A stretch of DNA of 64,000 bases from JACRNA01 sp964366335 (GCA_964366335.1 CAYITQ010000001.1:43692-107691); one strand, 5' to 3'; numbered from the stretch's first letter, positions 23,938 to 34,700 are shown. Translations and numbers: made by a program. The notes: generated by a model from the letters alone, not told the origin.

Positions 23938-24887
23938 TTTGGCCAAAGATTTCAATAGTTATTCCAACCCTTAACGAAGAAGAGAATATCAGAAAATGTC
24001 TAGAATCAATTTTCTGTCAGGATTACCCGCGAGATAAACTAGAAGTTTTAGTAGTCGACGATGATTCAATTGATCAAACAATAAAAATTGTCAAAAAATA
24101 TCCGATTCGAATTTTGAGAAATGGACATAAACACGGGGAGATTGGCAAGATGATCGGATTGAAAGCTGCTAAAGGCGAATATTTTATATATTTAGACGCT
24201 GACATTGAATTGCGAGGTAAAAATTGGTTAAAGAAAATAGTTAAACCTTTGGTTGAAAATCCTAATATAATAGGTAGCTTTACAAAATACTATAGTAAAG
24301 TAAATACTTCACCTATAGAGAGATATTTAAACTTTGATCCATTACAAAGAGATCAAATCTATCAATTTTTCTCTCCTTCGATTGAAGATACGATAAAATC
24401 AAAAAAAGGAGAATATTATATTTGTGAATATAAAATAGGTAACATACCTCCAGCTGGTTTGTGTTTATTTAGAAGAAAAGAGTTGTTAGATATAGTTGAG
24501 AATTTTGAAATGTTTTTAGAACTGGATTTCTTGGTTTTATTAGTCAAAAATGGTTTTAATAAATTCGTTTTTGTACCAGAAGCAGGGCTTTATCATCATC
24601 ATGTAACATCACTGTTTGAATTACTGCGCAAGCGTAAGTACAACTTGACAAAAGTATATTTCTTACATGTCAAAAACAAACTTTATACATGGATTGACTG
24701 GAAGAATCCTCTTCATTTATTAAAGTTGGGGCTTTGGATAATTTATGCAAATTTATTTTTTCCATCACTATTTACGGGTATATATAAATCAATCAAATAT
24801 CGGGATTGGGTGGGTTTATATGAACCTGTCGTCAACCTTTTTGTAACAGACTTACTCATTATCTCATTTCTGATACATGATAAATAA
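23934..24887 (+). CDS. GT2 glycosyltransferase
   Basis: 317 aa from the ATG at 23934, which overlaps the previous stop; an upstream in-frame ATG at 23859 would add 25 residues of shadow. ISIVIPTLNEEENIRKCL, VVDDDSIDQT and YLDADIELRG (DXD) define the GT-A domain. GNIPPAGLCLFRRKELLDIV and LDFLVLLVKNGF replace the usual GGF..ED block. C-terminal hydrophobic helix near 270-295. The segment looks noticeably AT-rich. It overlaps the next gene by 11 nt. Confidence 0.86.
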   Translation: MIWPKISIVIPTLNEEENIRKCLESIFCQDYPRDKLEVLVVDDDSIDQTIKIVKKYPIRILRNGHKHGEIGKMIGLKAAKGEYFIYLDADIELRGKNWLKKIVKPLVENPNIIGSFTKYYSKVNTSPIERYLNFDPLQRDQIYQFFSPSIEDTIKSKKGEYYICEYKIGNIPPAGLCLFRRKELLDIVENFEMFLELDFLVLLVKNGFNKFVFVPEAGLYHHHVTSLFELLRKRKYNLTKVYFLHVKNKLYTWIDWKNPLHLLKLGLWIIYANLFFPSLFTGIYKSIKYRDWVGLYEPVVNLFVTDLLIISFLIHDK

Positions 24888-26409
24888 ACCAGTTATAATC
24901 CTGATTTTTTTAGTAGCGTTTTTCAAAACCACCCTTTTCTCATTTTATGGTTTCGGATTGGTGGACGAAGGAGAGAGCTTGCATAACGCCCAGAGGATAT
25001 TGGAAGGGGATATACCGTATCGTGATTTTTTTGCCATATTTCCGCCTATGGACAATTATTATTTCGCTTTGATATTCAAACTATTTGGGGAATCAGTCCT
25101 TATACCCAGAATAATTTCCAGTATCATCTTTTCATTTACCCCTGTATTAATTTTTCTTATCTGTAAGAGATTCGCTCCGACAAAATTATCCACCATTCCA
25201 GCTATCTTAATTACATTTTCAGATGTTAATATTGAGCGTCTATATATCTTTACTCCGATATTTTTAGGTGTATATCTGTATCTTCAGGCAGTTAATAGAA
25301 AAAAGAAGTGGCTTTTTGGCTGGTCAGGTTTTATGCTTGGATTGTCTAGTCTTATTCGATTGGATATTCCCGGAACATTCGGTGTGTCTGCGGTAATTGT
25401 ACTGGCCGCTTATCTATTTCTAACCTCACATAAAAACTGGATAAAAAAATGGTTTATTTACTCGCTGTATATGGGAGTAGGTTTCGGATTACCCATTATG
25501 TTAATGATTGCATGGATGATTAATTTGGGTATTGTTGATACTTTTATAAATATGGCTTTGACTAGTGCTGTCACCATTACCCAGCTTCACCACTTACCCT
25601 TCCCATCTGTATTGAATTTAATTCCTTCCCGATTTGATTTAGCCGCCTTGGGTAGCACATTTACAGCCTATTACGGATATGCCATTCTGGCTACATATTT
25701 GGTTAGCACGCTCCTGGTTCTAAAAAAGATAACCGTCATAATCAAGAACAACATAGAAATTCCGGTCCTTATTCTTGCGGGAATACTCGCTCTGCCTTAC
25801 ATTTTTGGCCGGAGCGAGATGGGTCATCTGGTAAAAGGGGGAACGCCATTTCTTATTTTGGGTGTATTTTTACTCAGAAATATTCAAAATTTAAAAATAA
25901 AAATAATTATATATGGATTACTTGCTGGTTTATTTTTTGCCACAATATTTCAATCAATCTGGTGGATTCGTTTTAATGACCAAAAAATAAAAATAGCTAA
26001 TCAAACCCTAAATATAAATTCTAAATACCCTACGAATTCGACCAAAGTTTCAGCAGAAAGTTTGAAAAGGTCAGTACTTTTTCTCCAAGAGAATTCTACT
26101 CTAACTGATCCGATATTAGCCTTACCATACATGGCAGGTCTCTATTTTTTGGCTGATCGGACTAGTCCCACACAGTTTAATAATCTTTTGGCAGGGTTTA
26201 TTACTACAGAAGAAGAACAACTAGAATTTGTTAGCAAAATCGAAGACAGCAACGTCAAAATCGTTATTTATGATCCTAACAATGGCCCCAAAATGAAGAC
26301 GGCTAGAATGCAAGATTATAATCCACTGATTCACAAATACCTTATAGAGAAATTTCAAATAGTTGAGCAAACTCCGGAAGGTTGGTTGTTCATGAAAAGA
26401 AAAATATGA
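24877..26409 (+). CDS. GT-C membrane glycosyltransferase
   Basis: 510 aa. The first outer loop has LVDEGESLHNAQRILEG and IPYRDFFAIFPPMD, the pattern of GT39-like bacterial proteins whose acidic pair follows helix 1. Many hydrophobic helices follow and a soluble outer C-terminal domain (from about residue 375) ends EQTPEGWLFMKRK. It is not a close paralogue of the GYNAYS group at 4-15 kb. Donor and acceptor are unknown. ATGA overlap with the next gene. Confidence 0.8.
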   Translation: MINKPVIILIFLVAFFKTTLFSFYGFGLVDEGESLHNAQRILEGDIPYRDFFAIFPPMDNYYFALIFKLFGESVLIPRIISSIIFSFTPVLIFLICKRFAPTKLSTIPAILITFSDVNIERLYIFTPIFLGVYLYLQAVNRKKKWLFGWSGFMLGLSSLIRLDIPGTFGVSAVIVLAAYLFLTSHKNWIKKWFIYSLYMGVGFGLPIMLMIAWMINLGIVDTFINMALTSAVTITQLHHLPFPSVLNLIPSRFDLAALGSTFTAYYGYAILATYLVSTLLVLKKITVIIKNNIEIPVLILAGILALPYIFGRSEMGHLVKGGTPFLILGVFLLRNIQNLKIKIIIYGLLAGLFFATIFQSIWWIRFNDQKIKIANQTLNINSKYPTNSTKVSAESLKRSVLFLQENSTLTDPILALPYMAGLYFLADRTSPTQFNNLLAGFITTEEEQLEFVSKIEDSNVKIVIYDPNNGPKMKTARMQDYNPLIHKYLIEKFQIVEQTPEGWLFMKRKI

Positions 26410-27032
26410 CCAAGATAAATTATATTTTGACCCGCGTTTGCTATAAGACAGAAACTCCTGACGATTTAGATATCTTAGTTCATCCTGAAGATTTTGAAAG
26501 GTTTATTCTAAAACATCAGAAAATAGGATATAAGCGATTGTCGCACGATCACGCTCTCGGTGGTAGAATCGCGGGGATGCAAGTAAATCTGGTAAAGCCC
26601 GGAAAGATAAAGATTGATTTGCATCAGGATTTTACTTGGCGTCGCACACAATATGTTGATTTAAATAAACTCTGGGAAAATTCTCAAAAAAACAGGCTCG
26701 ACTCTACTTGGGATGCGTTTTTAATTATGATAAACGTAATTTTTGAAAAGACCTATTTTATGCCGGACGAATTTGAATTATTAATTTCTCAATGGCAAAA
26801 AATTAATAAATCTCCGGAATTTAGTCAACAAGCCATCAAATATGGTTGGAATAATACATTTATTAATTTCAAAAATTGGATGGAAAAATATCAACAAAAA
26901 ACCAAATTCCCGTTGTTTTTACCTATCAGATTAGTACTAAGTTCTTATCTTGATAAATTTGATTTTGTGAGTTTGGCTTACTACCTTTTTTTCCGTATTA
27001 GATACGAGGTTAATAATAAATTACCTTATTAA
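26406..27032 (+). CDS. Nucleotidyltransferase-fold protein, possibly degenerate
   Basis: 208 aa from the ATG at 26406. DLDILVHPEDFERF near 23-36 followed by GYKRLSHDHALG resembles the NTP_transf_5 group (PF14907), and KIDLHQDFTW gives the third acidic position. The N-terminal helix with the GS motif, usual in this superfamily, is missing because only 22 residues precede DLD. It may be a shortened or inactive member. It is directly followed by a thymidylate-kinase-like gene and a UbiA gene, forming a small cassette unlike the surrounding glycosyltransferases. Confidence 0.6.
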   Translation: MTKINYILTRVCYKTETPDDLDILVHPEDFERFILKHQKIGYKRLSHDHALGGRIAGMQVNLVKPGKIKIDLHQDFTWRRTQYVDLNKLWENSQKNRLDSTWDAFLIMINVIFEKTYFMPDEFELLISQWQKINKSPEFSQQAIKYGWNNTFINFKNWMEKYQQKTKFPLFLPIRLVLSSYLDKFDFVSLAYYLFFRIRYEVNNKLPY

Positions 27033-27037
27033 AAGAT

Positions 27038-27658
27038 ATGATTTTTAAAAGAGGGATTTTAATAACATTTACGGGGATTGATGGTGTCGGGAAAAGCACT
27101 CAAGTAAAACTTTTGTCCAATTATCTAATTAAGTGTGGTAACAAAGTTAATGTGGGAGAATCGATGTTTACATATTTCTTGCTTAAACCATTGATGGGAC
27201 TTTTGAGATTAACAACAGGTAGTTTATCATCGGGCCCGGTTAAGCGTAACAAAAACCCATTTTTGAAATTATGGTTTATATTTGCTTTTATAGATATTTG
27301 GGCAGCATATATTTTCAAAATACGTCCAATTATCGTAAATAACGATTTTGTCATTGCAGATAGGTTTTATACTGATATTTGGGCTAATCTTTTTTATTAT
27401 GGTTATTGCCCGGCTTGGGCATTTAATTTCTTTGTAAAACTATTACCTAAGTCCGATATACCTATAATGCTGTCAGCAGAGCCCAAAACTATTTTTAAAC
27501 GCGAACAAGAATTTCCTCCAGATTATTATTATGAACAGCAAAAGATATATCAAAGTTTAGCCAAACTTATCAAATTCCATATTATTGATGCAAATGGAGA
27601 TAAGAATAGTGTATTTAAGAACGTTAAGAAAATTTTGACCCATTATAATGTTTTTTAA
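27038..27658 (+). CDS. Thymidylate-kinase-like P-loop kinase
   Basis: 206 aa. P-loop FTGIDGVGKST (11-21) and IADRFYTDIWA with Asp108-Arg109 match the dTMP kinase family. The middle region is unlike housekeeping Tmk (MGLLRLTTGSLSSGP), and the lid is short. Given its place between a nucleotidyltransferase-like gene and a UbiA prenyltransferase, it may phosphorylate a non-nucleotide substrate such as a sugar or lipid; that is speculation. It overlaps the UbiA gene by 11 nt. Confidence 0.72.
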   Translation: MIFKRGILITFTGIDGVGKSTQVKLLSNYLIKCGNKVNVGESMFTYFLLKPLMGLLRLTTGSLSSGPVKRNKNPFLKLWFIFAFIDIWAAYIFKIRPIIVNNDFVIADRFYTDIWANLFYYGYCPAWAFNFFVKLLPKSDIPIMLSAEPKTIFKREQEFPPDYYYEQQKIYQSLAKLIKFHIIDANGDKNSVFKNVKKILTHYNVF

Positions 27659-28532
27659 CTATATTAAATTACTTCGGGTTAACCACTGGTTCAAAAATAT
27701 TTTTATTATTCCCGGGGTATTCTTGGCAATAATGTCAAATAATAACTTCGATATCTCGCCAAATCTATTTGTGAGTATAATTGGAGCATTTTTATTAACC
27801 TCAGTTATATCCTCCGTTAATTATATTGTAAACCAAATTGCAGATGTAAAATTTGACGCAAAACACCCAGATAAAAAAAATAGGCCGATTCCTTCTGGAA
27901 CAATTTCCATAGTAAGTGCAAGCTTAACCGCGATTTTTTTGTTATTAATTAGTGGTGCGATTGCATACATATACTTTAGTGTTAATTTCTTCTCCACACT
28001 TTTGGTTCTATGGCTTGCCGGTATTGTATACAACATTAGGCCTATTAGGCTTAAAGATATTCCTTACATAGATGTAATTTCAGAATCTTTTAACAATCCA
28101 CTTAGGTTTCTGTTGGGATGGTTTGTTGTGGTGAAATCAGAGTATCCGTCTCTAATGGTTATATTATTGACTTGGACATTTGGAGCCGTATTCATGACGG
28201 CAAAAAGATATGACGAACTAAGGTATTATGGAAAAAAACTGGTACCATATAGGCATACCTTTAATACCTATTCCCTTAAAAGCCTTTTAGTTATGATGTA
28301 TTTCTATGTTTCTTTATCGACGATCTTAGTATTATATTTGATTTTTAAATATAACAATTCTCTTTTAGTTGGAGTCCCATTTATGTTAATGTTTCTGTTG
28401 TGGATAGTGGAGAAAGCAAAATCGGGTGATGCCAGAACGAGAGATGTAGAGGCATTTGTCTTTAATCATAAATTTGTTTTATATTTTATTTTGACCTTAC
28501 TATTCTTTGGTTTTCTCTATTTCTACAATTAA
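27648..28532 (+). CDS. UbiA prenyltransferase, decaprenyl-phosphate phosphoribosyltransferase-like
   Basis: 294 aa, about nine membrane helices. LLRVNHWFKNIFIIPGVF matches the start of Rv3806c-type enzymes. The first Asp motif is NQIADVKFD (Asp66, Asp70), followed by HPDKKNRPIPSG, which is typical of that group rather than of quinone UbiA enzymes. The second motif region is MTAKRYDELRYYG near 188-200. Rv3806c makes decaprenyl-phosphoryl-5-phosphoribose, the precursor of the arabinofuranose donor. The AftD-like proteins 3 kb downstream could use such a donor, but DprE1/DprE2-like and phosphatase genes are absent from the window. Confidence 0.8.
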   Translation: MFFNYIKLLRVNHWFKNIFIIPGVFLAIMSNNNFDISPNLFVSIIGAFLLTSVISSVNYIVNQIADVKFDAKHPDKKNRPIPSGTISIVSASLTAIFLLLISGAIAYIYFSVNFFSTLLVLWLAGIVYNIRPIRLKDIPYIDVISESFNNPLRFLLGWFVVVKSEYPSLMVILLTWTFGAVFMTAKRYDELRYYGKKLVPYRHTFNTYSLKSLLVMMYFYVSLSTILVLYLIFKYNNSLLVGVPFMLMFLLWIVEKAKSGDARTRDVEAFVFNHKFVLYFILTLLFFGFLYFYN

Positions 28533-28537
28533 GGGAT

Positions 28538-30079
28538 ATGAAACGAAAAATTAAAATAGAATTTCATGTTCATACAAATTATTCATATGACAGTGCTACT
28601 TCATTTCAAGACTTAATTGATCGTTGTATTCAAAAAAGGATTGATGTATTAGTAATCACAGATCATAATCAAATTGAAGGAGCATTACGGCTTCAGTCAA
28701 TTGCTCCCTTCAGAGTAATAGTAGGTGAAGAGGTGCTGACTCAGGAGGGTGAGATTATTGGACTATTTCTAAAAAAACACATCGTTTCGGGATTTTCAAT
28801 GACAGACACGATAAAGGAAATTAAACGACAGGGCGGAATTGTATATTTACCTCACCCTTTTGATACCACCTCACGGAAAACAGCAATTCATAAGAGCTCC
28901 TTGATTAAAAACATAAATGATATTGACATAATTGAAGTGTTTAACGGTAGAACTATAAAACCTTGGGACAATCTGAGAGCTGAGAAGTTTGCTAATCAAA
29001 TTAAGAAAATTAGATGTATTGGTAGCGATGCCCACACAAAATATGAGATTGGCAGAAACTTTGTGATCATGGAAGACTTTGCTGGTACCGACGAGTTTTT
29101 GAGAAATCTCTCCCAGGCTACCATGCACAGAGCCTTGGTTATACCTTGGGTTTTTTTACTAACAAAATATCACCGGTTTATCAAAAGAAGATTTCCACAA
29201 ACAGAATCGACAATTCATATTTGCGATCTTTGTGGCAGTATTAGGTCTAAGCTGGTATACAAAAAGAGAGGGGTCGCGCAAAAAAGCTATTTTATTTCCG
29301 ATAATTCTTATGGAGATCATTTACAAATAGTCCAATGTTTGGACTGCAATTTGGTTTATTGTTCACCAAGAGTCGAGAATGAGAAACTGACAGAGCGGTA
29401 CTCGGCTTTTAAAGACCCAAACTATGAACAGGAAAGACTGGCCCGGAAAAAAACACACTCGAGACTGTTTACAAAAATACAGGCTGAATATCCCAGGCCT
29501 GGTAAATTATTGGATGTCGGTTGCGCAACAGGGACATTTTTAGAAGTTGTTAAAACCAATGGTTGGACAGGGGTGGGGTTAGAACCTTCAGCTTGGGCTT
29601 CCCGGCTTGGTCGGAGTAAATATGGCTTAAATATTATTAAGGGTGCAATTGAGGCGGTAAAATTACCGGCCAATCAATTTGATGTGGTAACCTGCCTTGA
29701 TGTTATTGAGCATGTTGCTTCGCCAAAGACATTATTAAAAACTATCCATCGGGTTTTAAGAAAAGACGGGTTGTTGTGCCTTGTGACGCCAGATCTGGGT
29801 AGCCTAATGTCTCAATTATTGGGGGAGAACTGGTGGCATATCCGACCGGATCATATCTATTATTTCACGAAAGAGACATTAAGGCTGTTGCTTGAAGCGC
29901 AGGGATTTAAGATAGAAAAGATTGACAAATATAGCTGGACATTTAGCCTAAATTACTGGATTTCGCGATTGCAAAATAAAGTCCCCGGATTGTATAAGAT
30001 TCTGGGATTTTTTCGTAATAATCAGTTTTTGACCATAAACTTTTGGGACTCACTGGAAGTATATGCCCGTAAAGTGTAA
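28538..30079 (+). CDS. PHP phosphoesterase fused to a zinc-ribbon SAM methyltransferase
   Basis: 513 aa, two enzymes in one chain. Residues 1-210 are a PHP domain with a complete-looking metal site: HVHT (His10, His12), TDHN (41-44), Glu64-Glu65, HPFD (His106) and GSDAH (162-166). Residues 225-275 hold a zinc-type Cys set (Cys229, Cys232, Cys267, Cys270), as seen before many sugar C-methyltransferases. Residues about 320-513 are a class I methyltransferase (LLDVGCATGTFLE, then DVVTCLDVIEHV). The frame is continuous, so the fusion is real in this assembly. It probably dephosphorylates and methylates a sugar intermediate; the substrate is unknown. It follows UbiA by 5 nt. Confidence 0.85.
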   Translation: MKRKIKIEFHVHTNYSYDSATSFQDLIDRCIQKRIDVLVITDHNQIEGALRLQSIAPFRVIVGEEVLTQEGEIIGLFLKKHIVSGFSMTDTIKEIKRQGGIVYLPHPFDTTSRKTAIHKSSLIKNINDIDIIEVFNGRTIKPWDNLRAEKFANQIKKIRCIGSDAHTKYEIGRNFVIMEDFAGTDEFLRNLSQATMHRALVIPWVFLLTKYHRFIKRRFPQTESTIHICDLCGSIRSKLVYKKRGVAQKSYFISDNSYGDHLQIVQCLDCNLVYCSPRVENEKLTERYSAFKDPNYEQERLARKKTHSRLFTKIQAEYPRPGKLLDVGCATGTFLEVVKTNGWTGVGLEPSAWASRLGRSKYGLNIIKGAIEAVKLPANQFDVVTCLDVIEHVASPKTLLKTIHRVLRKDGLLCLVTPDLGSLMSQLLGENWWHIRPDHIYYFTKETLRLLLEAQGFKIEKIDKYSWTFSLNYWISRLQNKVPGLYKILGFFRNNQFLTINFWDSLEVYARKV

Positions 30080-30090
30080 AATACCTCGAA

Positions 30091-31758
30091 ATGCATAAAT
30101 ATCGCTTGGCACTTACGAGCTCAATATTGATTATTTTGGTTTCCTTAATTTCATTTTGGAAAATAAATCAGATTTTTTTCCAACAAGACGAATGGCTTGG
30201 GCTAGGTGGGGCAATTTATAGACAAGAAACCTTAGGGACACTAGGAAGTATTTTCCAAGTTTTTAATTTTCAAAATAGAAATGAGTCTACTCGTTTTTTA
30301 CCAATAACTTCAATAGCAAATCACTTTCTTTACAATAATTTTAGATTAAATACTGGTGCTTATGGATTATTATCCCTGACGATTGTCATAATCTGCGCAC
30401 TTTTGATTAATAGCATCGTTTACAAATTGACAAACTCCCATTTGATTTCCACGATCACCTCTCTTTTATGGATAACCAATAATTTAGCTTATCAAGCCAT
30501 TACTTGGATCGGTACTATGGTGCCTTCATTGCTTACAGTGCTGTTTTTTCTCTTAGGTTTATATTTTTTACTGGTTTATAACAAAAAAAAGAAAAGTTAT
30601 TTATATGTGGTATCTATCATTTGTGTTACGCTATCTTTATTTTCCAAAGAATCCAGTGTTTTTTATTTAATAACCTATTCAATGGTCATATGCTTTTTCT
30701 TTAAAGAGGGATTTAACAAATTTAAAAAAATAAAACTAGTTGTATTACTTTTTATTCCATTATTTATAGGTTTAATCTTTCCAAGGTTACTTTTCTCCCT
30801 ATATAACCAAAATAATTTTTCCCCGTCAGTAGCCTCTGCCAATAAAGTAGAGATCGTCTATAACTTTTTCTTAATTCCTGCTAAGAGTTTGTTCCATGTC
30901 TACTTTCCTCAAAAAAAGATTTATGAGCTAACATATTTAGCCAACAACATTCATTATTCAGCTCAAACAAATGGTTTTGTGGTGGAGAGTATTATCACAG
31001 ACGCACTATCTTTGTTAATTGCTTTTTATTTTATGCTAATAATTTTTATTGTTATTTTATTGACTAAAATCGAACATCGGAAAATTATCCTTTTTTCTTT
31101 AATATCTTTTTTTGCTTCAACTTTACCATTTGTAATTTTTAAAAACGATGCAGCTGTTTTAGAAAACAGATTTTATATTTTTCTTGCACTTTGGGCAAGT
31201 TTACTTTTAAGCTCAATTATTTTTGCCCTTTTTTCCAGATTTGGAAAATTCAGAAACATATTAATGATATCGGTATTGGGACCGATTATTTTTTATTATG
31301 TTTCTGGCATACATAAATCTCTGGCCCAGGATATATTAGTGGGCAACTATAGAAAAGATATTATAAATACAGTTTCAGAGATTAAATCAGAGCTTAAGAA
31401 AAATAATGTATTTTATTTTTATACTAATAATAACGGTTTTTACGAGTTTCAATCCGGCTTTGGGCAGACATTGGCAGTTTTTCTCTACGACAGTGGTAAG
31501 ATACCCAAAGGGGTTTTGATTGATAAAGACTACTGGGATCCATCCTTTGAAGGTTTAAAAAGTTTTAATCAAGGTAAATTTGGTTATTTTATGACTTATA
31601 CTAGATTAGTTGAGGCGCTTAAAAATAATAAAGATATAAACTTAGACTCGGTTTATAGTTTTTATTGGGATCCTCAAAAGCATACAGTAAAGAATGTTTC
31701 TGATGATATTAGAGAGAAGTTAAAAAAAGACACTACAAATGAAAAAACTTCTCTCTAA
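30091..31758 (+). CDS. GT-C-like polytopic membrane protein
   Basis: 555 aa. After helix 1 the outer loop reads QIFFQQDEWLGLGGAIY; the Asp-Glu pair sits where GT-C enzymes have their catalytic acid. STRFLPITSIANHFLY follows, then about ten helices and a short soluble C-terminal domain (YDSGKIPKGVLIDKDYWDP). It resembles the bacterial membrane glycosyltransferases annotated as 'DolP-mannose mannosyltransferase' in CPR genomes, but the family assignment is loose. The DNA is visibly AT-rich. It overlaps the next gene by 20 nt. Confidence 0.7.
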   Translation: MHKYRLALTSSILIILVSLISFWKINQIFFQQDEWLGLGGAIYRQETLGTLGSIFQVFNFQNRNESTRFLPITSIANHFLYNNFRLNTGAYGLLSLTIVIICALLINSIVYKLTNSHLISTITSLLWITNNLAYQAITWIGTMVPSLLTVLFFLLGLYFLLVYNKKKKSYLYVVSIICVTLSLFSKESSVFYLITYSMVICFFFKEGFNKFKKIKLVVLLFIPLFIGLIFPRLLFSLYNQNNFSPSVASANKVEIVYNFFLIPAKSLFHVYFPQKKIYELTYLANNIHYSAQTNGFVVESIITDALSLLIAFYFMLIIFIVILLTKIEHRKIILFSLISFFASTLPFVIFKNDAAVLENRFYIFLALWASLLLSSIIFALFSRFGKFRNILMISVLGPIIFYYVSGIHKSLAQDILVGNYRKDIINTVSEIKSELKKNNVFYFYTNNNGFYEFQSGFGQTLAVFLYDSGKIPKGVLIDKDYWDPSFEGLKSFNQGKFGYFMTYTRLVEALKNNKDINLDSVYSFYWDPQKHTVKNVSDDIREKLKKDTTNEKTSL

Positions 31759-34700
31759 ATTCAATGTATACCACATCGAGATACTTTTTTTGTTAATCGT
31801 GGGTTTAATCCCACTCTTGTGGTACAAGGTTGGTTACATTGGTTTGGGTCACGATATGGGTTTCCCCCTCGCCCCAGTAGGTCATTTTTTAGACAGACTT
31901 TATACATGGACAGATAGACTTGGTCCGTTCGGTTCAAATGCTGTACAAGTTCTTCCAGGTGTGTTTATACATGGATTAGAGGCTTTGCTGTCATCTATTG
32001 GATTTTCACTGCTAACGGTTCAAAAAATAACTTATATCTTTTGGTTTATTCTTCCTGGAATTACCATGTATACACTTCTTCGTTACCTCCATCCAAACAA
32101 GGAAGATTATCCGATCAGAGTATCAGGTAGCATGTTTTACATGATGAATCATTACCTTCTTCAAGCCTGGACTATCGCGGAAAGAACCAAGTTTTCAATT
32201 GTCGCAGCTCTGCCAATAGTTGTACTTTTAATAATTAAAGTATTACACAAAAAAGAGTCTCCTGTAAAAAACTCAATACTTTTTGCTTTAACTTTATTTT
32301 TTCTAAATGGCGGGGAGGGCATTCCGCTATTAATTAGCTTATTTGTAGCGGTTATAACGACAATTATAACATACTTCTTTTTGTCGAACGAGAATTTTTG
32401 GCCTAAGGCAAAAAGGCTACTTATTTTTTCTTTTTTAGCTGCCTTATTCTGGATATTGTTAAGCGGCTACTGGCTTTATCCTTACTTTAAGTCTTATAGC
32501 CAAGCATTTGGACAAAGATCGGATGTAGCAGGGGGAACCGCGGGAGCTATTTCTTGGAGCCAGGGAATAAGCGCAAACACTAGTTGGATAAACCTGTTTA
32601 GGCTGAGGGGAATACCGGATTGGTATGCCAGTCCCGATCATCCATACGCAAATGAGTTTTTCAAAAATCCACTATTATTGTTTTTAAACATTCTTTTTCC
32701 GGCAATAGCTTTAATTAGTCTTTTAAGTCCCAATAAAATAAAAATTTACTTTTTAGGCTTGTTACTGATCTCAATTCCGCTTTCTGCAGGAAGTCATCCT
32801 CCCTTGGGAATACTTTACGATTACTTGCTGGTTAATGTGCCGGGTTTTATTATGTTTCGCTCTGGTTTTTTTAAATTTGGAATGATTATTTGGTTTGCCT
32901 ATGCTTATTTGATCGCCGTAGGAGTCAAAGACACAATAGTCCGGTTAAAACAAATCCCCTTGGTTTTGCTTGGTGGATTTATAGTTTCACTTTTTATATA
33001 TAATTATCCCTTTTTGTCAGGAGTTTTTTTCGATTATTCTAAAGGAAAATCTACAATGGTAAAGGTACCTGATTATATCTTTGAAGCGAAAAAAGAGCTT
33101 GATAGTAATAAATTTTCGACTAGAACTTTGTATTTACCAAATGCAGACATAAGGACTGAATATATAGAGTACGATTGGGACTATTTTAGTCTAAGTGAAC
33201 TCACAGATATTATGGGGAGGAAGTCTTCAATAAGAAACGGTGTCTTAGCAAGACCCAACGAGAGAGATTTAATGGTTGGCGTCTTGTCAGAATACATTAA
33301 ATTCGGAAACTCCAATTTAGTTAAACTTATAGGTGCTGACAGAGCCGTAGTGCAAAATGACTTTATTTCACCAGATTATGAAGGCAATCCTTTAAGCGGG
33401 ATAAAAGAATCATTTAAGAAATCCAAGGATTTTACTTTTAAGAATAGTTTAGGAAAATGGGATTTTTATGACTACAACAAGGATATTCTTCCTCAAATTT
33501 ACTCTCCATCGACTGTTACATTTATTTCGTCTGATCAAAAAGAATTAAGCTTAGTCGCAAATATGCCGGGGGCTTTAGATAGCAACGCTTTTTTGTGGTC
33601 TGACTCTCCGGAAGACAGCAATAAGAAAGAAATTTTCTCTAAGCTTATTATCCAAGCCCGATGTGCCGATTGTCCTCCTGTAGATAACTATCAAATATAC
33701 TTCGCCACATCAAAGGTGTTAATACCCGGTACCGTTTTTTATCCGCTTGGTAAATTTGTAACTGACGCGAGAACACTCCTTGCTGGTAATCCAATTACTA
33801 GACTAGATATTAATTTGTCTACCTCTACAACTTTAATTTCTGATCTGGGTTCCCTTCAAGCCAAAAGTGATGAAAAAGGGATAAAGGTAGCAACGGGAGA
33901 TCTGGCTAAAAACTTAGAAGAAATAAAAAATAACTTAGAAGACATTTCTGATCCGAAAATTAAAAAAGAGGTTCTCAAAAAAGTGCGTTTTTTCTTGTCG
34001 TTTTTTGTTTCTTATGAGACTCAGTGGGCAGTTGCTGCCCAGCCGGGACCGATAAAGTCAGACTTGGAAAGTCTTGAGACTGAATTGAGAAAGTCAGTGG
34101 CTGAAATTGAAGGAGAGACAGGATACCCCAAAGTAGAAAAGGATGCTTTATTATATAAATACAGCCTTGACATTTCCCAAGCGGGTGATTACGATCTCTA
34201 TCTCTACAATCCATCTTCCTTAAGCGATGGAATAACATTGAATGTTAATAACCGTATTTTTAGAGCACGAAAGCTTAATTCAAATTGGTACAAAATTACC
34301 AAAGTGCCTTTGGGGAATACTCCGACATTAATAGAGATTACAAAAACTCAAGCTTCTGAAACAAGACCAGTAATTTTTGTTGAGCTAGAGACGGGTGCTC
34401 CTGATTTAGGCTCACCGAATATTGAGTTTGTGGCCTTAAACCAAACCAAGTATTTAGTGCAAGCAAAAGGAAGTGAACATTTTTTGTTGGGTTTTAACTC
34501 GCGTTTTGATCCAAATTGGAGTCTAAGAGAGATAAGTTCAAAACTGGCAAATAAATATTTTGTGGGAGACAAAAGAATTTTCTTAAAGGGGAAAGTTATT
34601 GAATATGAAAGAGGCGATAAACATGTAATTACAGATTTAGTGTTTCCAAAGAGCAAATATAAACTAACACCATCGTTTCAGCTTAATGGCTTTTCAAATG

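Noticed and set aside
34348..34656. 102-codon minus-strand frame within the first giant AftD-like gene
   Set aside because: It is antisense to the conserved C-terminal block shared by both tandem paralogues and has no independent support.
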